From: Kordiimonadaceae bacterium
GTDB taxonomy: Bacteria > Pseudomonadota > Alphaproteobacteria > Sphingomonadales > Kordiimonadaceae
Assembly: GCA_017640725.1 (NCBI GenBank)
Contig: JAEPQB010000002.1
Location: forward strand, 682,001-746,000
Length of the DNA stretch: 64,000 bases
Reading direction: 5' to 3'
This document shows positions 48,681 to 58,744 of this stretch, one piece after another (position 1 is the stretch's first letter; each line of letters starts with the position of its first letter). Both the position numbers and the translations under genes were made by a program. The notes beneath the pieces were generated by a model. The model was given only the letters and a program-made list of their open reading frames with translations, was not told the origin of the DNA and did not search any database.

Positions 48681-49919
48681 ATGAATGCAGTCAGCAACAT
48701 ATTGGATGGTCAGCAAGGCGATACTCCGCGCCCAGCCTTTGCGGCCTTCATGTGCGATGAAATGTCTAGCCAAATCCTGCACCCATTGGTGGTAGAACGC
48801 GGCTGGTCCGCCGACATGGTCTTTGCCGGTGGCATTGCCGCGGGTGTGCGCATGCTGGGTGGCATGGCCTGTCCGGAGTTTATGATCGTTGATCTGTCCG
48901 AAAGCACAGACCCCCGCGCGGATATGCAGTCGCTCGCGGATGTATGCGAAGCAGGTACAGTTGTACTGGCGGTTGGCACCATTAATGACGTGACGCTATA
49001 CCGCGACCTGATGAATGCAGGCGTGCATGACTATCTCGTAAAACCCCTGTCGGCCGATATGCTCAATGAAGCCATTATCATGGCGCAGGAAGCCATGATG
49101 GTCACCGAAGTTGACGAAGAACCCGAAGACACCACGCCCGGTGAGCGCGCTGTGTTCATCGGTGTGCGCGGCGGTGTTGGCACCAGCACGCTGGTTTCCA
49201 ACGTGGCCTGGTTGATGGCTGAGCGGAACGAAAAAACGGTTCTGCTGGACCTGGACCTGTATTTCGGCACGTCCGCCATGCAATTTGACCTGGAGCCAGG
49301 CCGCGGCCTTTCGGACGCGCTTGAAAACCCGGATCGTGTGGACGGCTTGTTCCTTGAGCGCGCAGTTGTGAAACCTCACGCAAACCTGGCTATCCTGGGC
49401 TCAGAGGCCCCGGTCGGCAGCCTGCAGGAGCCCGTGAACGGATCCCTGCAACAGCTGGTGGGTTCGCTTGCAGAAAACTTCAAAAATGTGGTGGTTGATG
49501 TGCCGCGCCAGATGGTGGGCAATCATTCTGACCTGTTATCTGCTGCGAAAGACATCGTGCTGGTAACCGACTATTCGCTAACCGCGGCGCGGGACTGCAT
49601 TCGCCTGCTCGCACACATCAAACAAGTATCACCAAACGCTAGTGTGCATGTGGTCGCGAGCAACACCACAGCAACACCGCAAGAGGTGGAACAGAAAGAC
49701 TTTGAAAATTCGATCGAGCACGAAACCGACGTGACGATCCCAAGTGACTTGAAAACCCTTATGGCATCAGGCCAGCGCAGCAAATTGGTTGTGGATGACG
49801 CTGCAACGAGCAAGCTTGCGCTTGCCTACAAAGATGTTCTGAGCGCCATTTCTGCCGTCGATGAAGACGCGGAAGCCGACAATGGCTGGTTTTCCAAACT
49901 GTTCAAAAAGAGCGCATAA
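48681..49919 (+). CDS. cpaE: CpaE/TadZ localisation ATPase
   Basis: A 412-residue protein. The N-terminal receiver-like domain has D71 and K121. A MinD/ParA-like domain follows. The deviant Walker A reads GVRGGVGTST (161-170), so both lysines normally present in xKGGxxK[TS] are replaced (R163 and T168). TadZ proteins are known to be poor or non-canonical ATPases that mark the pole where the pilus is built (family knowledge). GGAAAGGACC precedes the start. Confidence 0.93.
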   Translation: MNAVSNILDGQQGDTPRPAFAAFMCDEMSSQILHPLVVERGWSADMVFAGGIAAGVRMLGGMACPEFMIVDLSESTDPRADMQSLADVCEAGTVVLAVGTINDVTLYRDLMNAGVHDYLVKPLSADMLNEAIIMAQEAMMVTEVDEEPEDTTPGERAVFIGVRGGVGTSTLVSNVAWLMAERNEKTVLLDLDLYFGTSAMQFDLEPGRGLSDALENPDRVDGLFLERAVVKPHANLAILGSEAPVGSLQEPVNGSLQQLVGSLAENFKNVVVDVPRQMVGNHSDLLSAAKDIVLVTDYSLTAARDCIRLLAHIKQVSPNASVHVVASNTTATPQEVEQKDFENSIEHETDVTIPSDLKTLMASGQRSKLVVDDAATSKLALAYKDVLSAISAVDEDAEADNGWFSKLFKKSA

Positions 49920-49934
49920 GAGAAGGCGAGCCCA

Positions 49935-51653
49935 ATGAAGCCCCAGGCATTCGGCAAGCGAAAAACAGGACTAAGACGCCAAACAGGTGGTGGGTTTGGC
50001 CGTGGTGCGTTGGCGGCGGCCGGGCCGGCGCCGGTGCTTGAAGAAGTGGCAACGCCAGCCGCAAACGACCAGCCCGTTGCTTTGGCGCAAACACCCGTTC
50101 CAAGCCCTGACGGCAATAGCGTAGACCGCCTTGCAAGCCTTGGTGAGCAAGCCTTGCCGAGCTGCTTCACGGCAGACGAACTACGCATGTCTACCAAGGG
50201 TGAAGTTACCAAAAAACTGACCATGATCGTAGCGGACCTCGCAGAAGCTGACAGCCTCACCTTGTCCGACAGCGAAATCAAAGATGTTGCTACCTACCTG
50301 CTGAACGAAGTCGAAAGCACCATTGGCCCGATTGGTGACACAGGTCCCAGCAAAGACAGCAAAAACACCAAGGAAGGCAAACAAGACAAGCGCAAAGCGC
50401 TGAATGATGCCAAGGAACAGATACAGGCGCTTCTTATGGAGCATATCGACCCTGTGGCTGCCGCCGAGCTACCTCGCCCCGAGCTTACCGAGCAAGTGGG
50501 TGAGGTAGTCGGCGAGCTGCTTGTGCAGGAAAAGATCAACCTGAATCTGACCGAACAGCGCGATCTTGTCACTTTGCTGCTCGACGACATGCTGGGCCTT
50601 GGCCCGCTGGAGCCTTTGCTCGCTGACGAGAGCATCTCGGACATTATGATTAATGGGCCACAACAGGTATATGTGGAGCAAAAAGGCAAGCTGCGCCTGA
50701 CTGACGTCAGCTTCCGCGATAACCAGCATTTGATGAATATCGCGCAGCGGATTGTGACCGCCGTTGGCCGTCGTGTTGACGAAAGCTCACCCATCTGTGA
50801 CGCCCGCCTGGCGGACGGAAGCCGGGTGAATGTGATTGCGCCGCCCCTCGCGATCGACGGCGCCTCTATCTCCATCCGGAAATTCACCAAAGACAAAATC
50901 ACGCTCGACAAAATGCTCGAGTTCAACAGTATTTCACCGCCACTCGCTAAGGTGCTGAAAATCGCGGGCGCTTGCCGCCTCAATATCCTGATCTCGGGCG
51001 GTACCGGTTCTGGTAAAACTACCATGCTCAATGCGCTGAGCCGCATGATCGACCAGGGCGAGCGGGTTGTGACCATCGAGGACGCAGCGGAATTGCAGCT
51101 TCAACAGCCGCATGTTGTGCGCCTGGAGACCCGCCCACCAAACTTGGAGGGCAGCGGTGAAGTGGACATGCGCGACCTTGTGAAAAACGCGCTCAGGATG
51201 CGCCCGGACCGCATTATTCTAGGTGAGATTCGGGGCGGTGAAGCCATCGATATGTTGCAGGCCATGAACACAGGCCATGACGGGTCAATGGGCACCATTC
51301 ACGCCAACCGCCCGCGCGAGGCTCTTACGCGTCTTGAGAATATGGTGAATATGGCAGGCCTGAACCTGCCACCAAAAGCAATCCGCGAGCAAATCGCAGC
51401 GTCCCTGGACCTGATTGTGCAGGTACAGCGGATGCGTGACGGGGGCCGCCGCACCACGCACGTAACTGAAGTTGTGGGCATGGAAGGCGACGTGATTACA
51501 ACGCAGGACCTGTTCCGGTACGAGTTCACGGGCGAAGACGAAGGTGGCCGCCTGATCGGCAACTTCAACTCCACCGGCGTGCGCCCACACTTCCTCACAA
51601 ACGCTGAATACTTCGGCCTCGACCGGGCCTTGATGGATGCAATGAACGGATAA
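49935..51653 (+). CDS. cpaF: secretion ATPase CpaF/TadA
   Basis: A 572-residue hexameric motor for pilus assembly. Walker [13 protein letters not shown], is near residue 354; the Asp box and Walker [13 protein letters not shown], near 430; the His box, [13 protein letters not shown], near 455. The first 110 residues are low-complexity, Ala/Pro and Lys/Asp-rich, longer than in many CpaF proteins. 16 bp after cpaE. Confidence 0.96.
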   Translation: MKPQAFGKRKTGLRRQTGGGFGRGALAAAGPAPVLEEVATPAANDQPVALAQTPVPSPDGNSVDRLASLGEQALPSCFTADELRMSTKGEVTKKLTMIVADLAEADSLTLSDSEIKDVATYLLNEVESTIGPIGDTGPSKDSKNTKEGKQDKRKALNDAKEQIQALLMEHIDPVAAAELPRPELTEQVGEVVGELLVQEKINLNLTEQRDLVTLLLDDMLGLGPLEPLLADESISDIMINGPQQVYVEQKGKLRLTDVSFRDNQHLMNIAQRIVTAVGRRVDESSPICDARLADGSRVNVIAPPLAIDGASISIRKFTKDKITLDKMLEFNSISPPLAKVLKIAGACRLNILISGGTGSGKTTMLNALSRMIDQGERVVTIEDAAELQLQQPHVVRLETRPPNLEGSGEVDMRDLVKNALRMRPDRIILGEIRGGEAIDMLQAMNTGHDGSMGTIHANRPREALTRLENMVNMAGLNLPPKAIREQIAASLDLIVQVQRMRDGGRRTTHVTEVVGMEGDVITTQDLFRYEFTGEDEGGRLIGNFNSTGVRPHFLTNAEYFGLDRALMDAMNG

Positions 51654-51657
51654 GCCC

Positions 51658-52644
51658 ATGCAAGACGCCAATGTAACAGTCATTCTATTTGCCGCCGGCC
51701 TGATGGTTGTCATTCTGCTTGTCACTATTCTTGTGCTTGCGCGCATGCTTGGTAAAAAACAGAAGCAAACGCAGTCCCGACTCGACAGTTTCAAAAACCG
51801 GTTTGCCGATGGCCCGGTCCAGACCTCGCAGGCAACATCGATCAGAATTAACCAGCAAGAAACCGGCTTTGCCGCCCAGCTGTCAGCGCTTATGCCGCGG
51901 CGTGACCAGATCCAAATGCGCCTGGCCAAAGCCGGCATGGACATTGAGCTTGGTCGTTACGCCGCGATCTGCGGCGCGATCGCCATCACAGTGATGATCT
52001 TCCTCATTCTTGCAGGGTTTCCGGGGCCCATGTCGTTCGCGCTGTCTGTCATCGCCGGGTTTGGCCTGCCGCATTTTTACGTTGGCCGCCGCATCACTTC
52101 ACGCATTGAACGTTTCACAAAACAGTTCCCTGAAGCCATTGATTTGATGGTGCGCGGGCTTAAGTCTGGCCTGCCAGTGAACGAGTGCATCGCCAACGTG
52201 GGCCACGAGTTAAGCGCACCTGCGGGCGTAGAGTTCCGCAAAATCACCGATGGCATGCGCCTTGGTAAACAGCTTGAGGACGTGCTTTGGGAAACCGCTG
52301 ATCGGCTGGATACCGCTGACTTCAAATTCTTCGTGATCTCGCTGGTTGTACAGCGCGAAACCGGCGGCAACCTGGGTGAAACGCTGGGCAACCTCTCTGG
52401 CATTCTGCGCCAGCGCCAGGCGATGAAACTGAAAATTAGGGCCATGTCATCAGAAGCGAAAGCCAGCGCATGGATTGTGGGTGTGCTGCCTTTCATCATG
52501 CTCGGCCTGATCATGGTGCTGAATTATGATTACGGCATCGTGCTGTTCACCCACCCCACCGCCATCATGGCCGGCATTGGCGCGCTCATCTGGATGGGGC
52601 TCGGCATGCTGGTGATGGCCAAAATGATCAAGTTTGAGGTGTAG
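51658..52644 (+). CDS. tadB: platform protein TadB
   Basis: A 328-residue inner-membrane protein with a T2SSF domain (about 160-290; FPEAIDLMVRGLKSGLPV and SLVVQRETGGNLGETLGNLS). Membrane helices are at about 5-28, 95-130, 280-300 and 305-325. It forms the assembly platform with TadC. 4 bp after cpaF. Confidence 0.94.
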   Translation: MQDANVTVILFAAGLMVVILLVTILVLARMLGKKQKQTQSRLDSFKNRFADGPVQTSQATSIRINQQETGFAAQLSALMPRRDQIQMRLAKAGMDIELGRYAAICGAIAITVMIFLILAGFPGPMSFALSVIAGFGLPHFYVGRRITSRIERFTKQFPEAIDLMVRGLKSGLPVNECIANVGHELSAPAGVEFRKITDGMRLGKQLEDVLWETADRLDTADFKFFVISLVVQRETGGNLGETLGNLSGILRQRQAMKLKIRAMSSEAKASAWIVGVLPFIMLGLIMVLNYDYGIVLFTHPTAIMAGIGALIWMGLGMLVMAKMIKFEV

Positions 52645-52646
52645 CC

Positions 52647-53627
52647 ATGGGCGCGGATGAAATTCTTGGCATTCCAACCATTGACCTTCTGTCCATTTTC
52701 ACAGGGGTTGTGGCCTTCATGGTGTTGCTTGCTGTCTATCAGGCTGCGCTTGTTAAAAAGCCGATGGCAGGCCGGGTGAAAACCCTTCAGGACCGGCGCG
52801 ACGCATTGAAGGCCGGTTTAGTGCGCACCACGAAGCGCACGTCGCAGATTAAAAAGGTCGACGGCGTTGGTCAGCTGCGCGCCCTTGCTGACAGACTTAA
52901 GCTGCTGCAAAACGAGCAGACCAAAAAGCTGACGCTTCAACTTCAGCAGGCTGGTTTTCGCTCCAAGGATGCCCTGGTGATTTATCAGGTCAGCCGCTTG
53001 GCCATGCCGCTTGTGATGGGGCTTGTGGGTATCCTGCTGTTTTACGGCATGGGCGTGATGCCACAGTATGAAACCTTCCACCCGATGATGGCAGCTGGCA
53101 TGGTGTTTTTGGGCCTGAAGCTGCCAGATATTTATGTCAGCAACACGAAGCAGAAGCGTGTTGAAGCCATTCGCAAAGGCCTGCCCGATGCCCTTGATTT
53201 ATTGGTGGTTTGCGCGGAAGCCGGCCTGACACTTGATAGTGCCTTGAACCGCGTTGCCAAAGAACTGGGGCGCGCAACGCCTGAACTATCGGACGAATTT
53301 TCCCTCGCTGCCATCGAGCTCGGTTTTTTGCCAGAGCGCCGACAGGCACTGGTTAACCTATCGGAGCGTGTGGACCTGCCGGCACTCAGGGGCGTGGTGA
53401 CAACGCTTATTCAGTCAGAACGCTATGGTACACCGCTGGCGACAAGCTTGCGCGTGCTGTCGGCGGAGTTTCGGAACGAACGCCTGATGAAAGCAGAAGA
53501 AAAAGCCGCGCGCCTGCCAGCCACGCTGACAGTGCCGCTTATTCTGTTCATCCTGCCAACGCTGTTTGTCGTGCTCTTGGGCCCTGCGGCGTGCAAGGTA
53601 GTCGATGACTTTGTGATGAAAAACTAG
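52647..53627 (+). CDS. tadC: platform protein TadC
   Basis: A 326-residue inner-membrane T2SSF-domain protein paralogous to TadB (GLPDALDLLVVCAEAGLTLD and LIQSERYGTPLATSLRVLS). The start is 2 bp after the tadB stop. It is the last gene of the pilus operon; no tadD-type TPR gene follows, and the next gene is convergent. Confidence 0.94.
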   Translation: MGADEILGIPTIDLLSIFTGVVAFMVLLAVYQAALVKKPMAGRVKTLQDRRDALKAGLVRTTKRTSQIKKVDGVGQLRALADRLKLLQNEQTKKLTLQLQQAGFRSKDALVIYQVSRLAMPLVMGLVGILLFYGMGVMPQYETFHPMMAAGMVFLGLKLPDIYVSNTKQKRVEAIRKGLPDALDLLVVCAEAGLTLDSALNRVAKELGRATPELSDEFSLAAIELGFLPERRQALVNLSERVDLPALRGVVTTLIQSERYGTPLATSLRVLSAEFRNERLMKAEEKAARLPATLTVPLILFILPTLFVVLLGPAACKVVDDFVMKN

Positions 53628-53631
53628 AGTA

Positions 53632-54852
53632 TCAGTCCGACAACACGGCACCATTTATGTCCAGACGCACCATATCCGTCTGGACACCACCTTCATCAAA
53701 GCTGTAGCGCAGAATGGCAGCTTGTTCATAGCTGTTGAATGCTAGGCCGCCCGCCGCATCAAAAAAACGAACTTCGGTCGCGAGGCCACGCGCGTCCCGC
53801 ACATACGCCACGCGGGCGATACCATCGCTGGTACTAATGAGTTTGTCGTCCGTGCCAAGATACGTCCGCTCCATGACATGCAGGCCGTCTGCGCTCCAGC
53901 GATACTGATGTTTGTGAAACCCCTGCCGCCCGAGAATGGGTTCTTCATCCACGCCGTAAAACGCCAGTTCAGCGATATTGCCGTGTTGATCGTAGCTGCC
54001 GCGCCAATATGCGGCGCCGGAGCCATGCAAAGAGCGCTCGCCAGCCGTGTTGAAAAAGGCGATTTCTTCAAACCCGTTAGGACCGTTTTTGTACTGTTCG
54101 CCCGCAGTTCCTGTCGGGCCAAGTGCTGGTTCGCCTGCCGCGTCATATACTTCCCACCGGTCAAACATGCCCGCCGCATCATAAAAATAACGATACTGCG
54201 CCGCGCCAGAGTCTGAATTAACGAGATCGCCATTTTCATTGATGTTTTGCATCAGGGCCAAATTTCCGTCGGGCGCAAACGTCATGCGAATGCGCTTGAA
54301 CTGAAACCCGCGCCGGTGTGGCATCAGCTCACCGGCCAGCGAGTGCCGGGTTTCAATCACACTGCCATCGTGTGCGTGGGCCCAGTCAAAGCGGGCACTG
54401 CCCCATGCATTATCAATGGGCGCACCGTCGCGACCGAAAAAGGACATACTTACCGGACGCCCGCGCACGTCAAGTTCATAGACTTTTTCCCACACCTCGC
54501 CCCAGGCGGTAACGCGGGTACCAAAACGATTGTAAAAGCGATGAGTTGCCTGATTGCCGGTGTATTCAATGCGCGTATGCGCCACATGGAAATGCAGGCT
54601 GCGGAAGAATGCAGCCGGGGCTTTGAGCACCTCACCGCCACGCATTTGCACATCAACAATTCGCCCAAGCGCATCAAACTCCGCACGCACATTCTGGCGT
54701 GTTTTGGCTTGCTCCTCCGTGATGGGGTTTTGCCCCTTGAACATCTGAAGGGGCGATTCCCAAAACGGGAAATCACTATAGTACTCCACATGTTGAGCGT
54801 GGGCCGGCAGCGCAAATAACACTACCAGTATACCAAATATCCGCTGTCGCAT
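53632..54852 (-). CDS. secreted protein with YD/RHS-like repeats
   Basis: A 406-residue exported protein: signal peptide MRQRIFGILVVLFALPAHAQ, then repeated beta-hairpin-like units with the pattern Y-x-Y-D-x-x-G, for example YRYFYDAAGMFDRWEVYDAAG (about 220-240), SYDQHGNIAELAFYG and YVRDARGLATEVRFFDAAGG. These resemble RHS/YD repeats, but no toxin-like C-terminus is present; the final part is just another repeat. Could be a periplasmic scaffold. Function unknown. Confidence 0.75.
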   Translation of the reverse strand: MRQRIFGILVVLFALPAHAQHVEYYSDFPFWESPLQMFKGQNPITEEQAKTRQNVRAEFDALGRIVDVQMRGGEVLKAPAAFFRSLHFHVAHTRIEYTGNQATHRFYNRFGTRVTAWGEVWEKVYELDVRGRPVSMSFFGRDGAPIDNAWGSARFDWAHAHDGSVIETRHSLAGELMPHRRGFQFKRIRMTFAPDGNLALMQNINENGDLVNSDSGAAQYRYFYDAAGMFDRWEVYDAAGEPALGPTGTAGEQYKNGPNGFEEIAFFNTAGERSLHGSGAAYWRGSYDQHGNIAELAFYGVDEEPILGRQGFHKHQYRWSADGLHVMERTYLGTDDKLISTSDGIARVAYVRDARGLATEVRFFDAAGGLAFNSYEQAAILRYSFDEGGVQTDMVRLDINGAVLSD

Positions 54853-55007
54853 TGTGACCTCTCGCTGGCGGGAACACCTGAAGGGCCGCGTGCGCGATCA
54901 AACGGCAAAAAGCCAGTGCCGGAACGACCACTGGTCCCATTTTTGCGACGTTCGGCCCCATTTACCCTTTTTATTGGCAGCGGGAACCCGCTACAAAAGC
55001 GGCCGTT

Positions 55008-56054
55008 ATGCCATCAATTACGTCAAAAATGTTTCTGACTGTTCAAGCCATTGTTTGGTTTTCGCTCGCGCTGATGACCTGGCTGAGCTGGCTGTGGTTT
55101 TCCGATAACACACCCGGTTGGGACAAAATGCTCACCTACTCCGGGCTGGGTTTCGCGGCCTCTACGGGTTTGGCGCTGCTGTTCAAGCGAACAGAAGACT
55201 GGTCAGTGCGCTGGCAAATGGGGTTAGCGATCGTCGCAACGCTTGCCGCGGCGCTGGGGTGGCGCGCGGCCTATAATCTCATCGAATATCATGTCTTTGA
55301 GTTTGATAATCCCAATTATGAATATTGGGGCCTGTTTCATTATGGGCGCACATCGGCAACCCAGCTTTTGGTGTGGAGCGGGGCCTTCTGGTCCCATTAT
55401 TATTACACCAGCTACAGCAAGCAAAAGCTGCAGGCGGCAAAAGCAAACGCGCAAGCGCAGGCCGCCAAACTGAAGCTGTTGCAAAACCAAGTGAACCCGC
55501 ATTTTCTGTTCAACGCCCTGAGCGGCGTCGACACGCTGCTCTTGAAAAATGATGTGGCCTCTGCCCGCGAGATGATCAGTAAACTCAGTGACTATATGCG
55601 CCAGACGCTGGAACGGGAACCCGCACCTGCGGTGACGCTCGGCACTGAAATTGAACGGGTAGAAAGCTATCTGGATATTGAAAAAATCCGAGCGGGTGAG
55701 CGTTTGCGCGATGAATGGGACCTGCCCGAAACGCTGCCTGATGTCGAGCTGCCAAACGGCATCCTGCAGCCGCTTGTTGAAAACGCCGTGAAGCATGGTG
55801 CGATCAATTCACGCAGCGGTGGCTTTGTGAAAATCCAGGTAACTGAAGAACCGGCGTCACTAGTAGTGCGCATCGAAAACGACATGCGGCACGACCCAGC
55901 GCCCGGGTTTGGCATTGGCCTCACAAACACCCGCGAACGGCTTGAGACCTTTTATGCGGGGCAGGCGAGCCTGTCTGCTGCAGCCGATGGCGGTGTTTTC
56001 ATCGTCGTCATGCGCGTTCCTAAAACTCACGGAGTGATCAGCGATGGCGATTAA
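55008..56054 (+). CDS. LytS-type sensor histidine kinase
   Basis: A 348-residue membrane kinase. Four N-terminal membrane helices (about 8-30, 42-62, 70-90 and 115-135) are followed by a coiled linker (KQKLQAAKANAQAQAAKLKL) and the His_kinase domain with NQVNPHFLFNALSGVD, whose His is the phosphorylated residue. The HATPase part has NGILQPLVENAVKHG and GFGIGLTNTRERL. It overlaps its response regulator by 11 bp. The input signal is unknown. Confidence 0.92.
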   Translation: MPSITSKMFLTVQAIVWFSLALMTWLSWLWFSDNTPGWDKMLTYSGLGFAASTGLALLFKRTEDWSVRWQMGLAIVATLAAALGWRAAYNLIEYHVFEFDNPNYEYWGLFHYGRTSATQLLVWSGAFWSHYYYTSYSKQKLQAAKANAQAQAAKLKLLQNQVNPHFLFNALSGVDTLLLKNDVASAREMISKLSDYMRQTLEREPAPAVTLGTEIERVESYLDIEKIRAGERLRDEWDLPETLPDVELPNGILQPLVENAVKHGAINSRSGGFVKIQVTEEPASLVVRIENDMRHDPAPGFGIGLTNTRERLETFYAGQASLSAAADGGVFIVVMRVPKTHGVISDGD

Positions 56055-56847
56055 AGTTCTGATTGTCGACGACGAGCCATTAGCGCGGGAAGCCATTGAA
56101 TTGCGCCTAAAGGACCGGGCCCCTTTTGAGGTATGCGCCGTCACAGATAACGGGGAAGACGCGATTGCTTTGGCCCGGCTTCATAAGCCCGATGTGATTT
56201 TTCTGGATATCGAAATGCCGGAAATGACCGGGCTTGAAGCGGCAACGGTTTTGTGTGCTGAAGGCGCGCAAAACATTGTTTTCATTACCGCTTATGACGA
56301 ATTTGCGGTAGAAGCTTTTAGGGTGAATGCCGTTGATTATCTGCTGAAACCGATCAAGGACGAGCAGTTTACAGCAACACTGGTGCGGCTCGCGAACCGC
56401 ATCAATGCCAAGCAATCGGTGAACCAGAACAAACGCCTGATCGCTGCGCTTGAAGACCTTGCCCCCGCCGATCTCGCGCGCATTTCAGCCACCACCCAAG
56501 GTGCTGCAGCCGGTTACCGGCGCATCGCCGTCAAGGATGGCCTTTCCACAAAACTGCTGGATGTGGCGAACATCGAATCTGTCGTTTCTGGCAAGGACTA
56601 TATCTGCATCAAAGTGGGCGATGATGTGTTGGTGCACCGCTGCACGATGAAAAAATTCACGGAAATGCTGCCGGAGAGCTTCATTCGCTGCCATCGCTCC
56701 CATACCGTGAATATGGAACATGTCACCGCGATGGACTTTGGCGAAAGCCAGATGGAACTTATTTGCAAAAGTGGGGACCGTCACCCGGTCAGCCGTCGTT
56801 ATCGCTCGCGTGTCAAAAATCAGATTTCTTCTGAGATGATGCTCTAA
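56044..56847 (+). CDS. LytTR-type response regulator
   Basis: A 267-residue regulator. The receiver domain (1-120) has acceptor Asp in VIFLDIEMPEMTGLEA and conserved Lys in YLLKPIKDEQF. The LytTR DNA-binding domain (about 160-265) has SVVSGKDYICIKVGD, FIRCHRSHTVNM and GDRHPVSRRYRSRVK. It forms a two-component system with the kinase just upstream. Confidence 0.92.
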   Translation: MAIKVLIVDDEPLAREAIELRLKDRAPFEVCAVTDNGEDAIALARLHKPDVIFLDIEMPEMTGLEAATVLCAEGAQNIVFITAYDEFAVEAFRVNAVDYLLKPIKDEQFTATLVRLANRINAKQSVNQNKRLIAALEDLAPADLARISATTQGAAAGYRRIAVKDGLSTKLLDVANIESVVSGKDYICIKVGDDVLVHRCTMKKFTEMLPESFIRCHRSHTVNMEHVTAMDFGESQMELICKSGDRHPVSRRYRSRVKNQISSEMML

Positions 56848-57035
56848 GCATCGAATCATGCCAAAACTGAACAGGGGTTCACTTCAAACTCGGCCTTCTG
56901 ACACGAAGTGAATCACAACGTGCCGATGTGGTGCAATTTGTGGTCATTATTGAACAAAAGTGACAAAAATGTTCAGAAATTGCGTCAAGAACTCAGAGAA
57001 TCATTGACCCGGCAGTCAAATTTTGTTTTTTTAGG

Positions 57036-57148
57036 AGGTGCGAGAGGGCGCGACTCGGTTGTGCCCACTCCTGTTGTGATCACACCTTGTGATCACACTA
57101 TCCTCGCTGTCGTGACTCGGGCCGGGTTTTTACCCGGCCATTTTTTTT
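57036..57148 (+). ncRNA. structured terminator-ended RNA candidate upstream of oxyR
   Basis: Within a 614 bp gap. A terminator stem GGCCGGGT/ACCCGGCC (57120-57139) is followed by eight T (57141-57148). Before it, GCGAG (57040-57044) can pair with CTCGC (57103-57107), enclosing TTGTGATCACAC repeated twice (57074-57085 and 57087-57098), which can form a stem. A TTGACC box is at 57004-57009, but the -10 is poor. It could be an sRNA, or the double repeat could be a protein-binding site. The exact 5' end is unknown. Confidence 0.4.
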
Positions 57149-57461
57149 GAGTTTTGCCCACTCGTGAATGGGCTCACTACAAATCAGGATAGCGACTGGT
57201 CAGGAAGGTGCTGGCCTGTCCGTTCCCCCAAAAACTCGGCATACCAAAACTCGAAACAGACAGCGCAAACAACACATGCGCTTGTTGGTGCTGTATCAAA
57301 TAAGTCAATTGTGACCACAATCGGGCAGCCGCCACAAATTTCGTCGAATTGCGATGAATTGAGCGAAATGCCGCGGTGGGCTGATCGCGCTTGCGTTTCC
57401 GCGGCACAAGTTTATCATCGACGCTGCAAATTCAAACATTCAGTTTTGATCGGACAGGTCG
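57149..57461 (+). other. intergenic region before oxyR
   Basis: 313 bp with one small hairpin (GCCCA 57156-57160 / TGGGC 57169-57173). I see no gene and no clear OxyR box. Confidence 0.4.
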
Positions 57462-58358
57462 ATGAGTTTTCCTCCCACTCTCAAACAGCTGCGCTATCTG
57501 GTGGCCCTGCATAAACATAGCCATTTTGGCAAAGCTGCTGACGCGAGCCATGTGACCCAGTCAACCTTGTCAGCCGGCATTCAGGAGCTGGAGAACTTGC
57601 TGGGTGCGCAGCTCGTGGAGCGTACCAAGCGGTCGGTGATGTTCACCACGCTGGGCAACGAAGTGGTGCGCCGCGCAACCGGCATCCTCAACGATGTGGA
57701 TGACCTGACCGATATGGCGGAGGCCGCGAAAAACCCCTTGTCGGGCACTATTCGCATGGGTGTGATCCCTACCATCGCGCCTTTCCTCTTGCCCAAGATC
57801 ATGCCGGTGATCGGCAAGGAACTGCCGGAACTGGTGCTGCATCTCAGGGAAGACAAATCCGCAGACCTGTGCGACCTTCTCAAAAAAGGCGACCTGGATG
57901 TGGTCTTGTATGCCCTGCCGTTTGAGTGCGGCAACGCGCACGAGATGCCGCTGTTCCCGGACCCGTTCGTCGCCGTTTACCCGTCGGGCGAAGCCCCGGG
58001 CGCAGAGATCAGTACCGATGATCTGGACGAAGATAAGCTGCTATTGCTCGACGAAGGCCACTGCCTGCGTGACCATGCACTGGAGGCCTGCTCGCTGGTG
58101 GGTCGCCGCGCGGGGCGGGAGCTCGCCAACACCAGCCTTGCCACCATTCTGCCGATGGTCGCCGCGGGCCACGGCATGACGCTGCTGCCTGGCATGGCGG
58201 TTGAGGCGGGCATTGCCAACAACATGCCCGTGGACATCGCCACGTTCGGTGACGCCATCCCGACACGCATGATCGGCCTCATCTGGCGGGCCACCAACCC
58301 GCGCGCCAGCACCTTTGAGGCGCTCGGCAACGCCATCAAAAACGCCGCCCACCATTAA
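57462..58358 (+). CDS. oxyR: peroxide-sensing regulator OxyR
   Basis: A 298-residue LysR-type regulator. The HTH is at about residues 6-60 (KLTQLRYLVAL-type start, here TLKQLRYLVALHKHSHFGKA). The two redox cysteines are seen in DEGHCLRDHALEAC as C201 and C210, with the same spacing as C199/C208 of E. coli OxyR, and MVAAGHGMTLLPGMAV follows, as in the family. A disulphide on H2O2 exposure switches on peroxidase and catalase genes; none is in the window. It is followed 16 bp later by a small membrane-protein gene. Confidence 0.95.
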   Translation: MSFPPTLKQLRYLVALHKHSHFGKAADASHVTQSTLSAGIQELENLLGAQLVERTKRSVMFTTLGNEVVRRATGILNDVDDLTDMAEAAKNPLSGTIRMGVIPTIAPFLLPKIMPVIGKELPELVLHLREDKSADLCDLLKKGDLDVVLYALPFECGNAHEMPLFPDPFVAVYPSGEAPGAEISTDDLDEDKLLLLDEGHCLRDHALEACSLVGRRAGRELANTSLATILPMVAAGHGMTLLPGMAVEAGIANNMPVDIATFGDAIPTRMIGLIWRATNPRASTFEALGNAIKNAAHH

Positions 58359-58373
58359 GTTAGGCCAAACACC

Positions 58374-58739
58374 TTGCGTATTCTCTGGTTAATTTTGGGC
58401 CTTATTTGTGTTGGCCTTGCGTTCCTTGGGGCCATTACCCCGATCCTGCCAACCGTGCCCTTCTTGCTGGTCGCAGCTTACGCGTTTGCCCGCAGTTCGC
58501 CTCGGCTTGAGGCCTGGCTCTTGGCGCATGGCACCTTCGGCCCGCTCATTCAAAACTGGCGCGATAACGGCGCCATCAGCAAGCCTACCAAGCTGATTTC
58601 GGTGGTGACCATGGCCGCCACCTGGCTCCTGTCGTTTGTGCTCGGCGTGTCAACGATGGTGCTGATCATTCAGGCTGTTGTGCTCGGCGGTGCAGCAACA
58701 TTTGTACTCACTCGCCCCCATGGGCCGGAGGGGGGCTAG
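58374..58739 (+). CDS. YbaN-family (DUF454) membrane protein
   Basis: A 121-residue protein with two to four membrane segments (LWLILGLICVGLAFLGAI, then ITPILPTVPFLLVAAYAFAR, then C-terminal helices). The PTVPFLL and FARSSPRLEAWLL features fit DUF454. The start is TTG at 58374; no ATG is in frame. It is probably cotranscribed with oxyR. Function unknown. Confidence 0.82.
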   Translation: MRILWLILGLICVGLAFLGAITPILPTVPFLLVAAYAFARSSPRLEAWLLAHGTFGPLIQNWRDNGAISKPTKLISVVTMAATWLLSFVLGVSTMVLIIQAVVLGGAATFVLTRPHGPEGG

Positions 58740-58744
58740 CCCTC

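Noticed and set aside
57036-57148. Naming the RNA candidate OxyS
   Set aside because: Position near oxyR is the only link; orientation differs and no sequence similarity is evident.
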